NCBI GenBank assembly: GCA_913046825.1
Contig: CAJWTF010000091.1
Location: 1 to 15,272, forward strand
DNA from: an uncultured Rickettsiales bacterium
GTDB taxonomy: Bacteria > Pseudomonadota > Alphaproteobacteria > UBA8366
Direction: 5' to 3'
Length of the DNA stretch: 15,272 nt
Shown here piece by piece: positions 1 through 7,248 of the stretch (positions are counted from its first letter, which is position 1; each line of letters begins with the position of its first letter). Position numbers and translations under genes: made by a program. Under the pieces are notes generated by a model. It worked only from the letters and a program-made list of their open reading frames with translations, was not told the DNA's origin and did no database searches.

Positions 1-2
1 CG

Positions 3-815
3 GGCCCGGATATCGGTGGTATTTTGATGAAAGCCAGTTATTTGAAGGAAGACTCGGATATCGAAGGTGGGTTCGCTGGTGTTTTTGGGCAAATCGCCCA
101 ACAATACTTCCAAAAATACGGTGATCAGAGCGATGCTTTGGCGCGGATTGCCGCCAAGAACCACAAGAACGGCGTATCGAACCCCATGGCGCAGCTACGG
201 AAAGATTTCGGCTATGAGTTCTGCCGGGAGGTGTCCGATAAGAACCCAATTGTCGCGGGACCGTTGAAGCGGACCGACTGTTCGCTGGTCTCCGACGGTG
301 CGGCCGCTGTCGTTTTGGCGGATATGGAAACCGCGCTGACGATGGAAAAGGCGGTGGTCTTTCGGGCGCGTAGCCACGTGAACGACTATCTGCCGATGGG
401 CCGTCGCGACATGTCGCATCTCGATGGTTGCGCGCAGGCGTGGGCCAACGCGTTGTCCGACGGCAAACTGACCTTGGACGATCTTAGCATGGTCGAAACC
501 CATGATTGCTTTACGATGGCGGAGCTCATGGAATATGAAGCCATGGGACTGACGAAGGTTGGTGAGGGCGCGCGCGCCTTGGAAGAGGGATGGACGGAGA
601 AGGACGGCAAGCTGCCGATCAATCCATCCGGTGGACTGAAGTCGAAGGGCCATCCGATTGGTGCTACCGGTGTCTCGATGCATGTGTTGGCGGCGATGCA
701 GCTACGTGGCGAAGCCGGAGATATGCAGATCGATGGCACCGATCTCGTCGGGACGTTCAACATGGGCGGTGCAGCCGTCGCGAACTATGTCAGTATTTTA
801 GAATCGTTGAAATAA
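3..815 (+). CDS. SCP2-type thiolase (acetyl-CoA acetyltransferase family), C-terminal part
   Basis: The reading frame is open to the left edge, so the N-terminal domain with the nucleophilic cysteine lies outside the window; TTG (24) and ATG (27) are internal codons rather than starts. Thiolases cleave or form beta-ketoacyl-CoA. Visible motifs are HDCF (501-512) and GHPIGATG (about 649-672) near the C-terminus. The usual C-terminal CxG catalytic loop is absent; that position reads GTFNMGGAA. HDCF with loss of CxG is the known signature of SCP2/SCPx-type thiolases, where the HDCF cysteine takes over acid/base duty. The gene ends at TAA and is followed by a terminator, so it is the last gene of an operon that begins outside the window. 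Substrate is unknown; sterol, branched or medium-chain acyl-CoAs are possible. The family call is confident. Confidence 0.9.
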   Translation, partial: GPDIGGILMKASYLKEDSDIEGGFAGVFGQIAQQYFQKYGDQSDALARIAAKNHKNGVSNPMAQLRKDFGYEFCREVSDKNPIVAGPLKRTDCSLVSDGAAAVVLADMETALTMEKAVVFRARSHVNDYLPMGRRDMSHLDGCAQAWANALSDGKLTLDDLSMVETHDCFTMAELMEYEAMGLTKVGEGARALEEGWTEKDGKLPINPSGGLKSKGHPIGATGVSMHVLAAMQLRGEAGDMQIDGTDLVGTFNMGGAAVANYVSILESLK

Positions 816-834
816 ACGCATTTTCTATCCGATT

Positions 835-875
835 CCCCGCGCGCCCTGGATAGCGGTTGCGCGGGGTTTCTATTT
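835..875 (+). terminator. Rho-independent terminator after the thiolase gene
   Basis: A perfect 8-bp GC-rich stem, CCCCGCGC (835-842) and GCGCGGGG (859-866), encloses a 16-nt loop and is followed directly by the T-rich tract TTTCTATTT. It lies 20 nt past the thiolase stop and 50 nt before acuI, so the two genes are probably transcribed separately. Confidence 0.75.
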
Positions 876-924
876 CCGGGGTCTTTGGGACCGGTGTCTA
901 TATTTTTTATGGGGGGCAATAATA

Positions 925-1914
925 ATGACCGATAATTACAAGGCGCTGGTGTTGAGTGAATCTGACGGAAAGGTCGGCAACGACATTCAAGAGTTGACGA
1001 GCAGCGACCTGCCGGATGGCGATGTTCTGGTGCGAGTCGAATATTCCGACGTCAACTACAAAGACGGGATGGTGGTCAACGGGATTGGTGGTTTGGTCCG
1101 AAACTACCCGCATGTGCCAGGCATCGATTTCGCTGGTGTGGTTGAGGAATCGTCACATTCGCGCTATTCGACCGGCGACAATGTGGTTTTGACTGGCTGG
1201 CGGGTCGGTGAGGTTCATTGGGGCGGATACTCGCAAAAAGCACGAGTGAACGGCGATTGGCTTGTCCCGTTACCCGAGGGGCTTTCCACCAAGCAAGCGA
1301 TGGCCGTTGGCACTGCGGGCCTGACCTCGATGCTCTGCGTCATGGCGCTCGAAGATCATGGCCTGACGACGTCGGACGGTCCGGTCCTCGTGACTGGCGC
1401 CGCAGGCGGGGTCGGCTCCGTCGCGGTATCTATCTTGGCGCGTCTTGGCTATGAAGTTGGGGCCTCTACCGGCCGCGAAGCGCAGCACGAATATCTCAAA
1501 TCTCTGGGCGCCACGACAATTGTCGCCCGCAGGGACCTATCGGAGCCTAACAAACGTCCATTAGAGAGCGAGACATGGGCGGGTGCGATAGACACTGTCG
1601 GATCGACGACTTTGGCGCGTGTATTGGCTCAGGTGAAATACGGCGGCTCGGTCGCGGCTTGTGGTTTGGCGGGCGGTCCAAAATTGGAAGTGACGGTCCT
1701 TCCGTTCTTGCTGCGCGGCGTCAATCTGCTGGGTATTGATTCAGTGATGCAGCCATTTGAGAATCGGGTCCGAGTCTGGGATCGGATCGCCAGCGATCTG
1801 CCGCACGACAAGCTTGAGGAAATGACCGAGGTGATTGGTCTTTCAGGTGTGGCGGAAGCGGCGTCATCGATCCTCTCCGGCCAAGTGCGTGGACGTCTCG
1901 TGGTCGAGCTGTAG
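925..1914 (+). CDS. acuI: Acryloyl-CoA reductase (NADPH), AcuI/YhdH-type MDR oxidoreductase
   Basis: The product is 329 residues, the usual length for AcuI/YhdH, a zinc-free medium-chain dehydrogenase that reduces toxic acryloyl-CoA to propionyl-CoA with NADPH. Visible features are the N-terminal SDVNYKD motif (41-47), PGIDFAG (about 65-71) and the Rossmann nucleotide-binding loop AAGGVGS (159-165). Family knowledge places it in 3-hydroxypropionate and DMSP/acrylate breakdown and in acrylate detoxification. No DMSP lyase or dmd gene is visible next to it, so a detoxification or propionate role is as likely as DMSP use. The start ATG follows a G-rich Shine-Dalgarno stretch (911-916). The gene sits alone between the thiolase terminator and a convergent minus-strand operon, with only 21 bp to the opposing stop codon. 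Confidence 0.9.
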   Translation: MTDNYKALVLSESDGKVGNDIQELTSSDLPDGDVLVRVEYSDVNYKDGMVVNGIGGLVRNYPHVPGIDFAGVVEESSHSRYSTGDNVVLTGWRVGEVHWGGYSQKARVNGDWLVPLPEGLSTKQAMAVGTAGLTSMLCVMALEDHGLTTSDGPVLVTGAAGGVGSVAVSILARLGYEVGASTGREAQHEYLKSLGATTIVARRDLSEPNKRPLESETWAGAIDTVGSTTLARVLAQVKYGGSVAACGLAGGPKLEVTVLPFLLRGVNLLGIDSVMQPFENRVRVWDRIASDLPHDKLEEMTEVIGLSGVAEAASSILSGQVRGRLVVEL

Positions 1915-1935
1915 GCTTACAGCAGCGACGAAGCG

Positions 1936-2751
1936 TTATTTGCCGTCCGGTATGGTTGGATATACCCGGGCCCCATAGGCTCCCCGAAATCCGGCGATTT
2001 CGCTTTGCGATGGCGTTGCATGGGCGAGGCGTTTGCTGGTGTAGCTGCCGCTCATTTGCTGCGACAGGCGAACTGCGGCCTCGCCTTGTTTGATCAGTGC
2101 CGCAATACCGTTTAACACCGGCGTGCCGTCGTTCAACCGATCAATCCCGCTATCTGCAAGCAGGGCCACGACGACACCGCCCGCGGCCAATATAACCTCC
2201 GCACCATCGCTGCTCGCGGCGTCACCCGCGGCGGTGAAACGTTGAATCAACTCCGCTCGATTGGCTTCTTCCCGGCAGGCATCTTCAAGGTCGAAAATGC
2301 GCGGGAAATCCATTGGAAACATGCCGACGAGCCGGCGTTCGGAGTCGGAATGCCGGATCATATCCGTGAGGCGTGGTTTGTACTTCTCGTTGATTGTAAT
2401 GAGGCCGAAATTTTCACCCATGGTCCGCATGACTTGCAGCGACGCCTCGCCGAGGCCGAGGACCGGAAAATCTGCAACCTCGCGCGCTTCGAGGAGACCG
2501 GGATTGCCGATGTTACCAATCAGAAAAGCATCGAATCCTTCCTCGATGGCACGATGGACGTTTTCTAAAATTTCAACAGATTGCAGAAATGCGAGATAGC
2601 GATACTGATCTCCAGTGCCGCCTTGCCGTTCGATGCCGTGAATTTCGACGATCGTATCGGGCTCCTTGGCGCGGTCAATCACGCGGCGCAAGACATCGTT
2701 ATAGGCGGGAAAGCGCCCGTTGCGGGTGACGCTTTGATACCAGAGTTTCAT
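1936..2751 (-). CDS. Asp/Glu/hydantoin racemase superfamily protein lacking both catalytic cysteines
   Basis: This 271-residue protein has the fold pattern of the Asp/Glu/hydantoin racemase family: two pseudo-symmetric halves, FDAFLIGNIGNPGL (73-86) and GAEVILAAGGVVVAL (183-197), each ending a beta strand where the family normally carries a catalytic cysteine (as in ACFxDPG and GCxGM). Here those positions read Asn80 and Gly191. The only cysteine is Cys159, in an unrelated helix. A two-base cysteine racemase mechanism is therefore not possible as written. The protein may be a decarboxylase, isomerase or lyase relative, or a binding protein. It starts 16 nt after the stop of the upstream dehydrogenase, in the same operon, which suggests a shared substrate such as a hydroxy, keto or dicarboxylic acid. 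The fold call is good; the reaction is unknown. Confidence 0.75.
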   Translation of the reverse strand: MKLWYQSVTRNGRFPAYNDVLRRVIDRAKEPDTIVEIHGIERQGGTGDQYRYLAFLQSVEILENVHRAIEEGFDAFLIGNIGNPGLLEAREVADFPVLGLGEASLQVMRTMGENFGLITINEKYKPRLTDMIRHSDSERRLVGMFPMDFPRIFDLEDACREEANRAELIQRFTAAGDAASSDGAEVILAAGGVVVALLADSGIDRLNDGTPVLNGIAALIKQGEAAVRLSQQMSGSYTSKRLAHATPSQSEIAGFRGAYGARVYPTIPDGK

Positions 2752-2767
2752 ATTGTCTTACCGATGT

Positions 2768-3718
2768 TTAGCCATTGAGAACTCGGACCGGATTACCGTC
2801 GAGGAAGGCAACGATATCTTCTGCTGCTTGACTATACATATGCGCGATATTGTTTTCGGCGACATAACCCATATGCGGCGTGAGCAGCACGTTATCGAGG
2901 GCGCGGAACGGATTGTCTGACGGCAAAGGCTCGGTCTCGTAGACGTCTATTCCCGCGCCCGCGATGCGTTTGTTGCGCAGAGCATCGAGCAAGGCGTCCT
3001 CGTCGACGATGGGTCCCCGCGACGTGTTCACTAGATAGGCGCTCGGCTTCATACGCGCGAGATCGTCGGCGCCCACCAGGCCCCGGCTCCGATCGCTTAG
3101 GATTAGGTGGATGGAGATGTAATCAGATTGCGCCATCAGTGCGTCTTTCGTGACCCGCTCCACTCCGATTTCGGCGGCTCGCTCCTCGTCTAGGTTTTGG
3201 CTCCAGGCGATGACATTCATGCCGAAGGCTTTGCCAACGGTCGCAACGGCGCCGCCGAGTTTGCCGAGACCGAGCACGCCGAGCGTCTTGCCCTGCAGGT
3301 CGCCATTTAATCGCGTCTGCCAACCGCCGCTTTTCATGGCGTTGTCATGCGCCGGGATATGGCAGGCGAGACCCAGTATAATGGCCCAGGCGAGTTCTGC
3401 CGTTGGTTGCCCGAGACCTCCCGTACCGCAGACTGTAACGCCTTGCGCCTTGGCCGCATCAAGGTCGAATGAAAGGTTGCGCATCCCCGTAGTGATCAAG
3501 AGTTTCAGCACCGGTAATTTAGACAATAAACTCGCGGGAAAAGGCGTGCGTTCCCGCATGCCAACAATGATTTCAAAACCGGCAAGTTGCGTCGCAGCAT
3601 CTACTTCGTCGGTAAAAGCTTTGTCAAACACGGTAAGGTCCGTGCGACCGTCGAGCCCGCCCCAGTCGCCGAGGTCGCGCGCTACATTCAAATAATCGTC
3701 TAGGATGGCTACTCGCAT
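2768..3718 (-). CDS. NAD-dependent D-2-hydroxyacid dehydrogenase
   Basis: This is a D-isomer-specific 2-hydroxyacid dehydrogenase that interconverts a 2-keto acid and a D-2-hydroxy acid with NAD(H). The NAD-binding motif GLGKLGG is at residues 150-156. The catalytic triad is present as Arg234 (NTSRGPIVDE), Glu263 (DVYETEPLP) and His282 (TPHMGY). The frame is open 22 codons further upstream, but the ATG at 3718 is preferred because the protein there begins MRVAILDDYL, the usual first beta strand, and gives the normal family length of 316 residues. A modest AGG-containing Shine-Dalgarno precedes it. It is the first gene of a two-gene operon with the racemase-fold protein, 16 nt apart. It is divergent from the lipoprotein gene at 3846. 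The substrate (glyoxylate, hydroxypyruvate or another) cannot be assigned. Confidence 0.9.
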   Translation of the reverse strand: MRVAILDDYLNVARDLGDWGGLDGRTDLTVFDKAFTDEVDAATQLAGFEIIVGMRERTPFPASLLSKLPVLKLLITTGMRNLSFDLDAAKAQGVTVCGTGGLGQPTAELAWAIILGLACHIPAHDNAMKSGGWQTRLNGDLQGKTLGVLGLGKLGGAVATVGKAFGMNVIAWSQNLDEERAAEIGVERVTKDALMAQSDYISIHLILSDRSRGLVGADDLARMKPSAYLVNTSRGPIVDEDALLDALRNKRIAGAGIDVYETEPLPSDNPFRALDNVLLTPHMGYVAENNIAHMYSQAAEDIVAFLDGNPVRVLNG

Positions 3719-3751
3719 CGGTTTGCTACCTGTTGTGTTTGGTGTGTTGAT

Positions 3752-3767
3752 TGGCACTCTATATGCA
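3752..3767 (+). promoter_or_regulatory. Candidate sigma-54 (RpoN) promoter
   Basis: TGGCAC, five bases, then ATGCA: the -24 GG (3753-3754) and -12 GC (3765-3766) are separated by exactly ten bases, as sigma-54 promoters require. The -24 half is perfect and is preceded by T; the -12 half has one mismatch to TTGCA. Transcription would start near 3778, about 68 nt before the lipoprotein ATG. The site lies in the divergent spacer. No enhancer-binding protein gene or clear upstream activator site is visible, so this is a motif match only. Confidence 0.4.
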
Positions 3768-3845
3768 TGGTTTGGCGGGTACACGGATTTTCAGGTGAGA
3801 ATCCTTCACGAATCTGAGAATGCCTATGCTCCGAAGGAGTTATCC

Positions 3846-4118
3846 ATGCGGCACTTATTTCCTTTCATCCTGTTATTCGGCGCGATATCGCTCGTGAGCG
3901 GTTGCGACACTTTGGACATGGTTTTCCAGGATCGCTATTCTGAACATGAGCCAACGGAAACCAAAGTGCTGAAACGTCCGTGGTTTGATCGCGATAGCCC
4001 GACGCAGTTGGAGCCAGTCTACTGTTACAAAACACTCGTAGAATTGGAATGCTTCGACAAGGCCCGCGCGGGCGACGAACGACCGGCGGTTTGGACCTAC
4101 AAGTCTGGCAAAAAGTAA
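3846..4118 (+). CDS. Small putative outer- or inner-membrane lipoprotein
   Basis: This 90-residue protein has a type II signal peptide: MRH, a hydrophobic stretch (about residues 4-17), and the lipobox LVSGC with Cys20 as lipidation site, followed by Asp21. Asp at +2 is an inner-membrane retention signal in enterobacteria but is less predictive elsewhere. The mature part is short and polar and contains YCYKTLVELECF, two cysteines nine residues apart that could form a disulphide. I recall similar YCYxTL...C stretches in uncharacterised alphaproteobacterial lipoproteins, but cannot verify this. The start is fixed by AAGGAG (3834-3839) six bases before ATG; the open frame extends further upstream to 3705, but that part overlaps the divergent dehydrogenase start. 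A possible sigma-54 promoter lies upstream. Function unknown. Confidence 0.8.
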   Translation: MRHLFPFILLFGAISLVSGCDTLDMVFQDRYSEHEPTETKVLKRPWFDRDSPTQLEPVYCYKTLVELECFDKARAGDERPAVWTYKSGKK

Positions 4119-4120
4119 CC

Positions 4121-4776
4121 GGGTTTTATTGGCTACAGACATTTCTAGTCGTCAGTTTCGTAAGTTTAATTTTAGCCAGTGCTGCGGTTGCCAGTGCAGA
4201 TCAGGCGGCGCCAGGCGATCATCTCTCCTCATATCTTAGTGCCGCTGAAGCGGGCGATAAGAAAGCTCAATGTCTGTTGGGCTTGCGCTACGAGCGCGGT
4301 GTTTCGGGTGTGCCGGACTTTAAGGCAGAGGCGCTTTAGTACTCTATACGGCGGCAGAGTAGGCAATGCGGCTCGCTAGCTTTAGGCTCGTCTTGTTCTA
4401 TCATCACGGCCGCGGATTGACGCAGAATCACGCGGCCGCGGCGCGGTGGTATGCGTCGGCGGCCGTGGCCGGTTTGGCGGAAGCACAGTATAATTTGGGC
4501 TACCTCGAAGAGCACAGTCTAGGGGTAATGGAGAATGGAAGTCAGGCTGTAGCCTAGTATCGCGTGGCCGCACTTTAGGGGATTACCGGATCATACAAAA
4601 GCTTTGGGATGCTTTTCACCAAGGATGGGCTTGTAGAGCGGAGTGATGCAAAGGCATTATTCTGACTGTCGCTAAGCGAAGATGATGTGCAAGCGCAGAA
4701 AATCATTCAAATTTTGCGGAAACGGGGCGGGGATGCGGCGGTGCAGGCGGCGCAAAAAAAAGCGCGACAAATTTAG
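4121..4776 (+). pseudogene. Degraded Sel1-repeat (TPR-like) secreted protein gene
   Basis: Stitched across frames, this stretch encodes a signal peptide (hydrophobic core, then VASA before DQ) and at least three Sel1-type repeats, for example AEAGDKKAQCLLGLRYERG, FYHHGRGLTQNHAAAARWY and AGLAEAQYNLGYLEEHSLG. Sel1 repeats form helical protein-protein interaction scaffolds. The gene is broken. The first frame ends at TAG 4337. Between 4340 and 4395 the expected repeat (YTAAE, GNAAR, LALG, LFYHHGRG) moves through all three frames. The downstream frame carries TAG 4360, TAG 4555, TAG 4576 and TGA 4663 before a natural-looking TAG at 4774. Several stops sit where the repeat expects Trp or Gln. No start codon is evident in frame near the signal peptide. 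It follows the lipoprotein by a few bases and may once have been its operon partner. Confidence 0.85.
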
Positions 4777-4828
4777 TGCTCATCAGCGTTAGCGGTATAG
4801 TTCTAGAATATGGAAGCGTGCGGTAAGG

Positions 4829-5269
4829 CTAGATTTGAAGATCTACCGAATTGCCCCGTTGAGATGAATCTGAAACGCCAACACCGCTGGTCTGCTTGAA
4901 AGACGACTGATTGGAAAACAGTGTTTGCTGGGCCGCTTGATCGGAACCTGTTGCTTCCGTCGTCTCCGCGGCAAATTCTTGTTCGCTGCGGGCCGATTGA
5001 GCTTGGAAGGAATTCTGCGACGATACGCGACCTAGATTAGCTTTCGACAATCTTTCCAGATCGTTGGTTTCCGCTGCACGGACATCGTCACCGGCAATGA
5101 TCTGGAGCGGACTTCCGGTAAACGGATCAGGACCAAACTTCGCAGTGAAGGCAATTTCTCGCCGAGAACCGGAAGCGGCATTTACCTCACCCGCCGCACG
5201 ACTCGTGGTTTGCTGCACTGATGCAACATTTGATGCCAAGGCGCCCGGATTTGTGGCTGATGCTACCAT
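4829..5269 (-). CDS. Hypothetical low-complexity protein (146 residues)
   Basis: I do not recognise this protein. It is rich in Ser, Ala, Gln, Thr and Glu, contains no cysteine, and has no signal peptide or membrane segment. The only compact segment is roughly residues 36-60, around FGPDPFTGSPLQIIAG; the rest, such as the Q/S-rich C-terminal half, looks disordered. Codon use appears like that of the neighbours, and the ATG is preceded by AAGG three bases upstream, so it is probably a real gene rather than a chance frame. Secreted or flagellar-type accessory proteins can look like this, but nothing here proves that. It is divergent from fhs and faces the Sel1 pseudogene. Confidence 0.5.
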   Translation of the reverse strand: MVASATNPGALASNVASVQQTTSRAAGEVNAASGSRREIAFTAKFGPDPFTGSPLQIIAGDDVRAAETNDLERLSKANLGRVSSQNSFQAQSARSEQEFAAETTEATGSDQAAQQTLFSNQSSFKQTSGVGVSDSSQRGNSVDLQI

Positions 5270-5534
5270 AACACCTTAATTATCATCGTTTTTGGACAAA
5301 ATTTCAACCCCGTGCTCGATCACGTTTTTTGTGACGTGATTTTCAGTACAATATTTAACGGCGGAGATTGCGCCTGGAATTTGGATAATTTCCCGTGGTA
5401 TTTTTCATGCCACAAAGATTAACATATTGTAACAAATGTGCGATTTGGGCTGCAATATCGGATAATCGCTCTAAGATTACATAACAGAGTTCCGTCGGTT
5501 AATAGGCGGAAACGGCGAATGGGAGTATATAGGG
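5270..5534. other. AT-rich divergent intergenic region upstream of fhs
   Basis: This 265-bp spacer separates the hypothetical gene from fhs and must hold both promoters. It is clearly more AT-rich than its surroundings. A 6-bp inverted repeat ATCACG/CGTGAT (5319-5324 and 5335-5340) and a short dyad TTGT-A-ACAA (5427-5435) are visible. Possible -10-like GATAAT boxes occur at 5384 and 5461, neither with a good -35 at the right distance. I see no riboswitch or tRNA. Confidence 0.5.
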
Positions 5535-7208
5535 ATGGTGATGAGCGACATTGAAATTGCCCGCGAAGCAACGATGGAACCGATTGCGGATATCGGGGCG
5601 AAGTTGGGTATTCCGGGGGACGCGCTCCTACAATACGGCCCGGACAAGGCGAAAATTTCCTTTGATTATATCAATTCCCTGCGAGACAAGCCGGACGGCA
5701 AGTTGGTACTGGTGACCGCGATCACGCCGACCCCGGCGGGCGAAGGCAAAACGACGATGACGGTCGGGCTTGGCGATGGCTTGAACCGGATCGGCAGGAA
5801 CGCGGCGATATGTTTGCGCGAACCCAGCCTTGGCCCGTGCTTCGGCATGAAGGGCGGTGCGGCGGGTGGCGGTTACGCTCAAGTCGTGCCGATGGAAGAT
5901 ATCAATCTTCATTTCACCGGCGACATGCATGCCATCGGCGTCGCGCATAATCTCCTCTCGGCGATGCTCGACAATCATATTTACTGGGGGAATGGTGAAG
6001 AAATCGACGCTCGGCGGGTGCAATGGCGCCGTGTCGTCGATATGAATGATCGGGCTCTACGCGATGTGGTGGCCTCGCTGGGTGGTGTCGCCAACGGCTT
6101 CCCACGTCAAACCGGTTTCGATATCACGGTCGCGTCGGAGATCATGGCGATCTTCTGTTTGGCGACTGATTTACAGGACCTGAGCCGACGCCTCGCCAAC
6201 ATCGTGGTAGGCTTCACCCGCGACCGGAAGCCGGTTACCGCGGGCGCTTTGAAGGCAGATGGCTCAATGACGGCGCTTTTGAAGGATGCGTTGGCGCCAA
6301 ACTTGGTGCAGACGCTAGAGAACAATCCCGCGATCATTCACGGTGGTCCTTTCGCGAATATCGCCCATGGCTGCAATACGGCGGTTGCGACCAAGACGAT
6401 GCTGAAGATGGCAGATATCGTCGTCACTGAAGCCGGCTTTGGTGCTGATTTGGGTGCGGAGAAGTTCTTCGACATCAAATGCCGCAAGGCGGGGCTGAGG
6501 CCGGCTGCGGCAGTAATCGTCGCGACAGTGCGCGCCTTGAAAATGCATGGCGGTGTGGCGCGTGACGATCTCGGTAACGAAAATCTCGATGCTGTTAAAG
6601 AGGGGCTCGCCAATCTTGATCAGCATATTGAGAACATCAAGAAGTTCGGCGTGCCGCCGGTCGTCGGCATCAATCGGTTCCACGCGGACACGGATGCGGA
6701 ATTGGAAATGGTGAAGAAACACTGTGAAGCGCAAGGCGTGCCGGCCTATGTCTGCACGCACTGGGCGGATGGTGGTGCGGGCACGGAAGAGATCGCGCGC
6801 AAGGTCGTGGAAGTGCTGGAAAGCGGAGAGGCGGACTTTAAACCGCTCTATCCGGATGAGATGCCACTTCTGGAGAAGATTGAGACCATCGCACGCGAAG
6901 TCTATCGGGCCGACGGCGTCTCGGTGGACAGCCGGGTGTTGAACCAGTTGAAAGACTTCGAGGATGCGGGCTTCGGTAATTTCCCGGTCTGCATGGCGAA
7001 GACGCAATACAGCTTCTCGTCGGACCCGACCCTACGTGGTGCGCCGCGCGGCTTTACGGTGCCAATCCGGGAAGTTCGGCTCTCAGCGGGCGCGGAATTC
7101 ATCGTGGCAATCGCCGGTGACATCATGACCATGCCAGGTCTACCGCGGAACCCCGCCGCGCATAATATTTTCGTCAACGACGGCGGTCAGATCGAAGGGC
7201 TGTTCTAA
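5535..7208 (+). CDS. fhs: Formate-tetrahydrofolate ligase
   Basis: Fhs joins formate to tetrahydrofolate using ATP, giving 10-formyl-THF for purine and one-carbon metabolism. The product is 557 residues, the usual length. The ATP-binding P-loop is TPAGEGKTT (66-74), followed by the family signature around [18 protein letters not shown] and [14 protein letters not shown]. The protein is intact to its C-terminal [12 protein letters not shown]. Two starts are possible: ATG 5535, nine bases after GGAG (5522-5525), or ATG 5541, six bases after AGGG (5531-5534). They differ by two residues. The stop codon sits inside a perfect hairpin. The next gene starts 40 bp downstream on the same strand and is probably co-transcribed. 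In heterotrophs Fhs supports use of formate released by methyl or C1 degradation. Confidence 0.97.
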   Translation: MVMSDIEIAREATMEPIADIGAKLGIPGDALLQYGPDKAKISFDYINSLRDKPDGKLVLVTAITPTPAGEGKTTMTVGLGDGLNRIGRNAAICLREPSLGPCFGMKGGAAGGGYAQVVPMEDINLHFTGDMHAIGVAHNLLSAMLDNHIYWGNGEEIDARRVQWRRVVDMNDRALRDVVASLGGVANGFPRQTGFDITVASEIMAIFCLATDLQDLSRRLANIVVGFTRDRKPVTAGALKADGSMTALLKDALAPNLVQTLENNPAIIHGGPFANIAHGCNTAVATKTMLKMADIVVTEAGFGADLGAEKFFDIKCRKAGLRPAAAVIVATVRALKMHGGVARDDLGNENLDAVKEGLANLDQHIENIKKFGVPPVVGINRFHADTDAELEMVKKHCEAQGVPAYVCTHWADGGAGTEEIARKVVEVLESGEADFKPLYPDEMPLLEKIETIAREVYRADGVSVDSRVLNQLKDFEDAGFGNFPVCMAKTQYSFSSDPTLRGAPRGFTVPIREVRLSAGAEFIVAIAGDIMTMPGLPRNPAAHNIFVNDGGQIEGLF

Positions 7209-7223
7209 GGCCTCGGGCCTTAG
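7205..7223 (+). other. Hairpin spanning the fhs stop codon
   Basis: CTAAGGCC (7205-7212), a TCG loop, and GGCCTTAG (7216-7223) form a perfect 8-bp stem that contains the TAA stop codon. No T-tract follows, so it is not a standard terminator. It could stabilise the fhs mRNA end or reduce read-through to the downstream gene. Confidence 0.5.
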
Positions 7224-7248
7224 CGGATGGTTTGATGGAGAGTGAATA

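Noticed and set aside
195..683. 162-residue minus-strand open frame opposite the thiolase
   Set aside because: No domain, composition of a shadow frame, and the plus strand is a clear thiolase.
4049..4120. Start of the Sel1 frame at ATG 4049, overlapping the lipoprotein
   Set aside because: The first 24 residues are Arg/Gly-rich out-of-frame lipoprotein sequence; the signal peptide begins only near 4125.
4337..4665. Recoding of TAG/TGA as Trp in the Sel1 gene
   Set aside because: Intact neighbours (acuI, ybbJ, nitroreductase, SDR) use TAG or TGA as normal stops, and the same gene also has frameshifts, so ordinary decay explains it.
5397..5411. A second sigma-54-like site upstream of fhs (TGGTAT-N5-ATGCC)
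   Set aside because: The GG/GC spacing is right, but the -24 element has two mismatches and the -12 another two; too weak to call.
5270..5534. Riboswitch or tRNA in the spacer upstream of fhs
   Set aside because: No cloverleaf or recognisable folate/SAM/glycine aptamer core could be seen by eye, only short dyads.
6315..7007. 230-residue minus-strand open frame opposite fhs
   Set aside because: Arg/His-rich composition typical of an antisense shadow of a GC-rich gene, with no recognisable domain.
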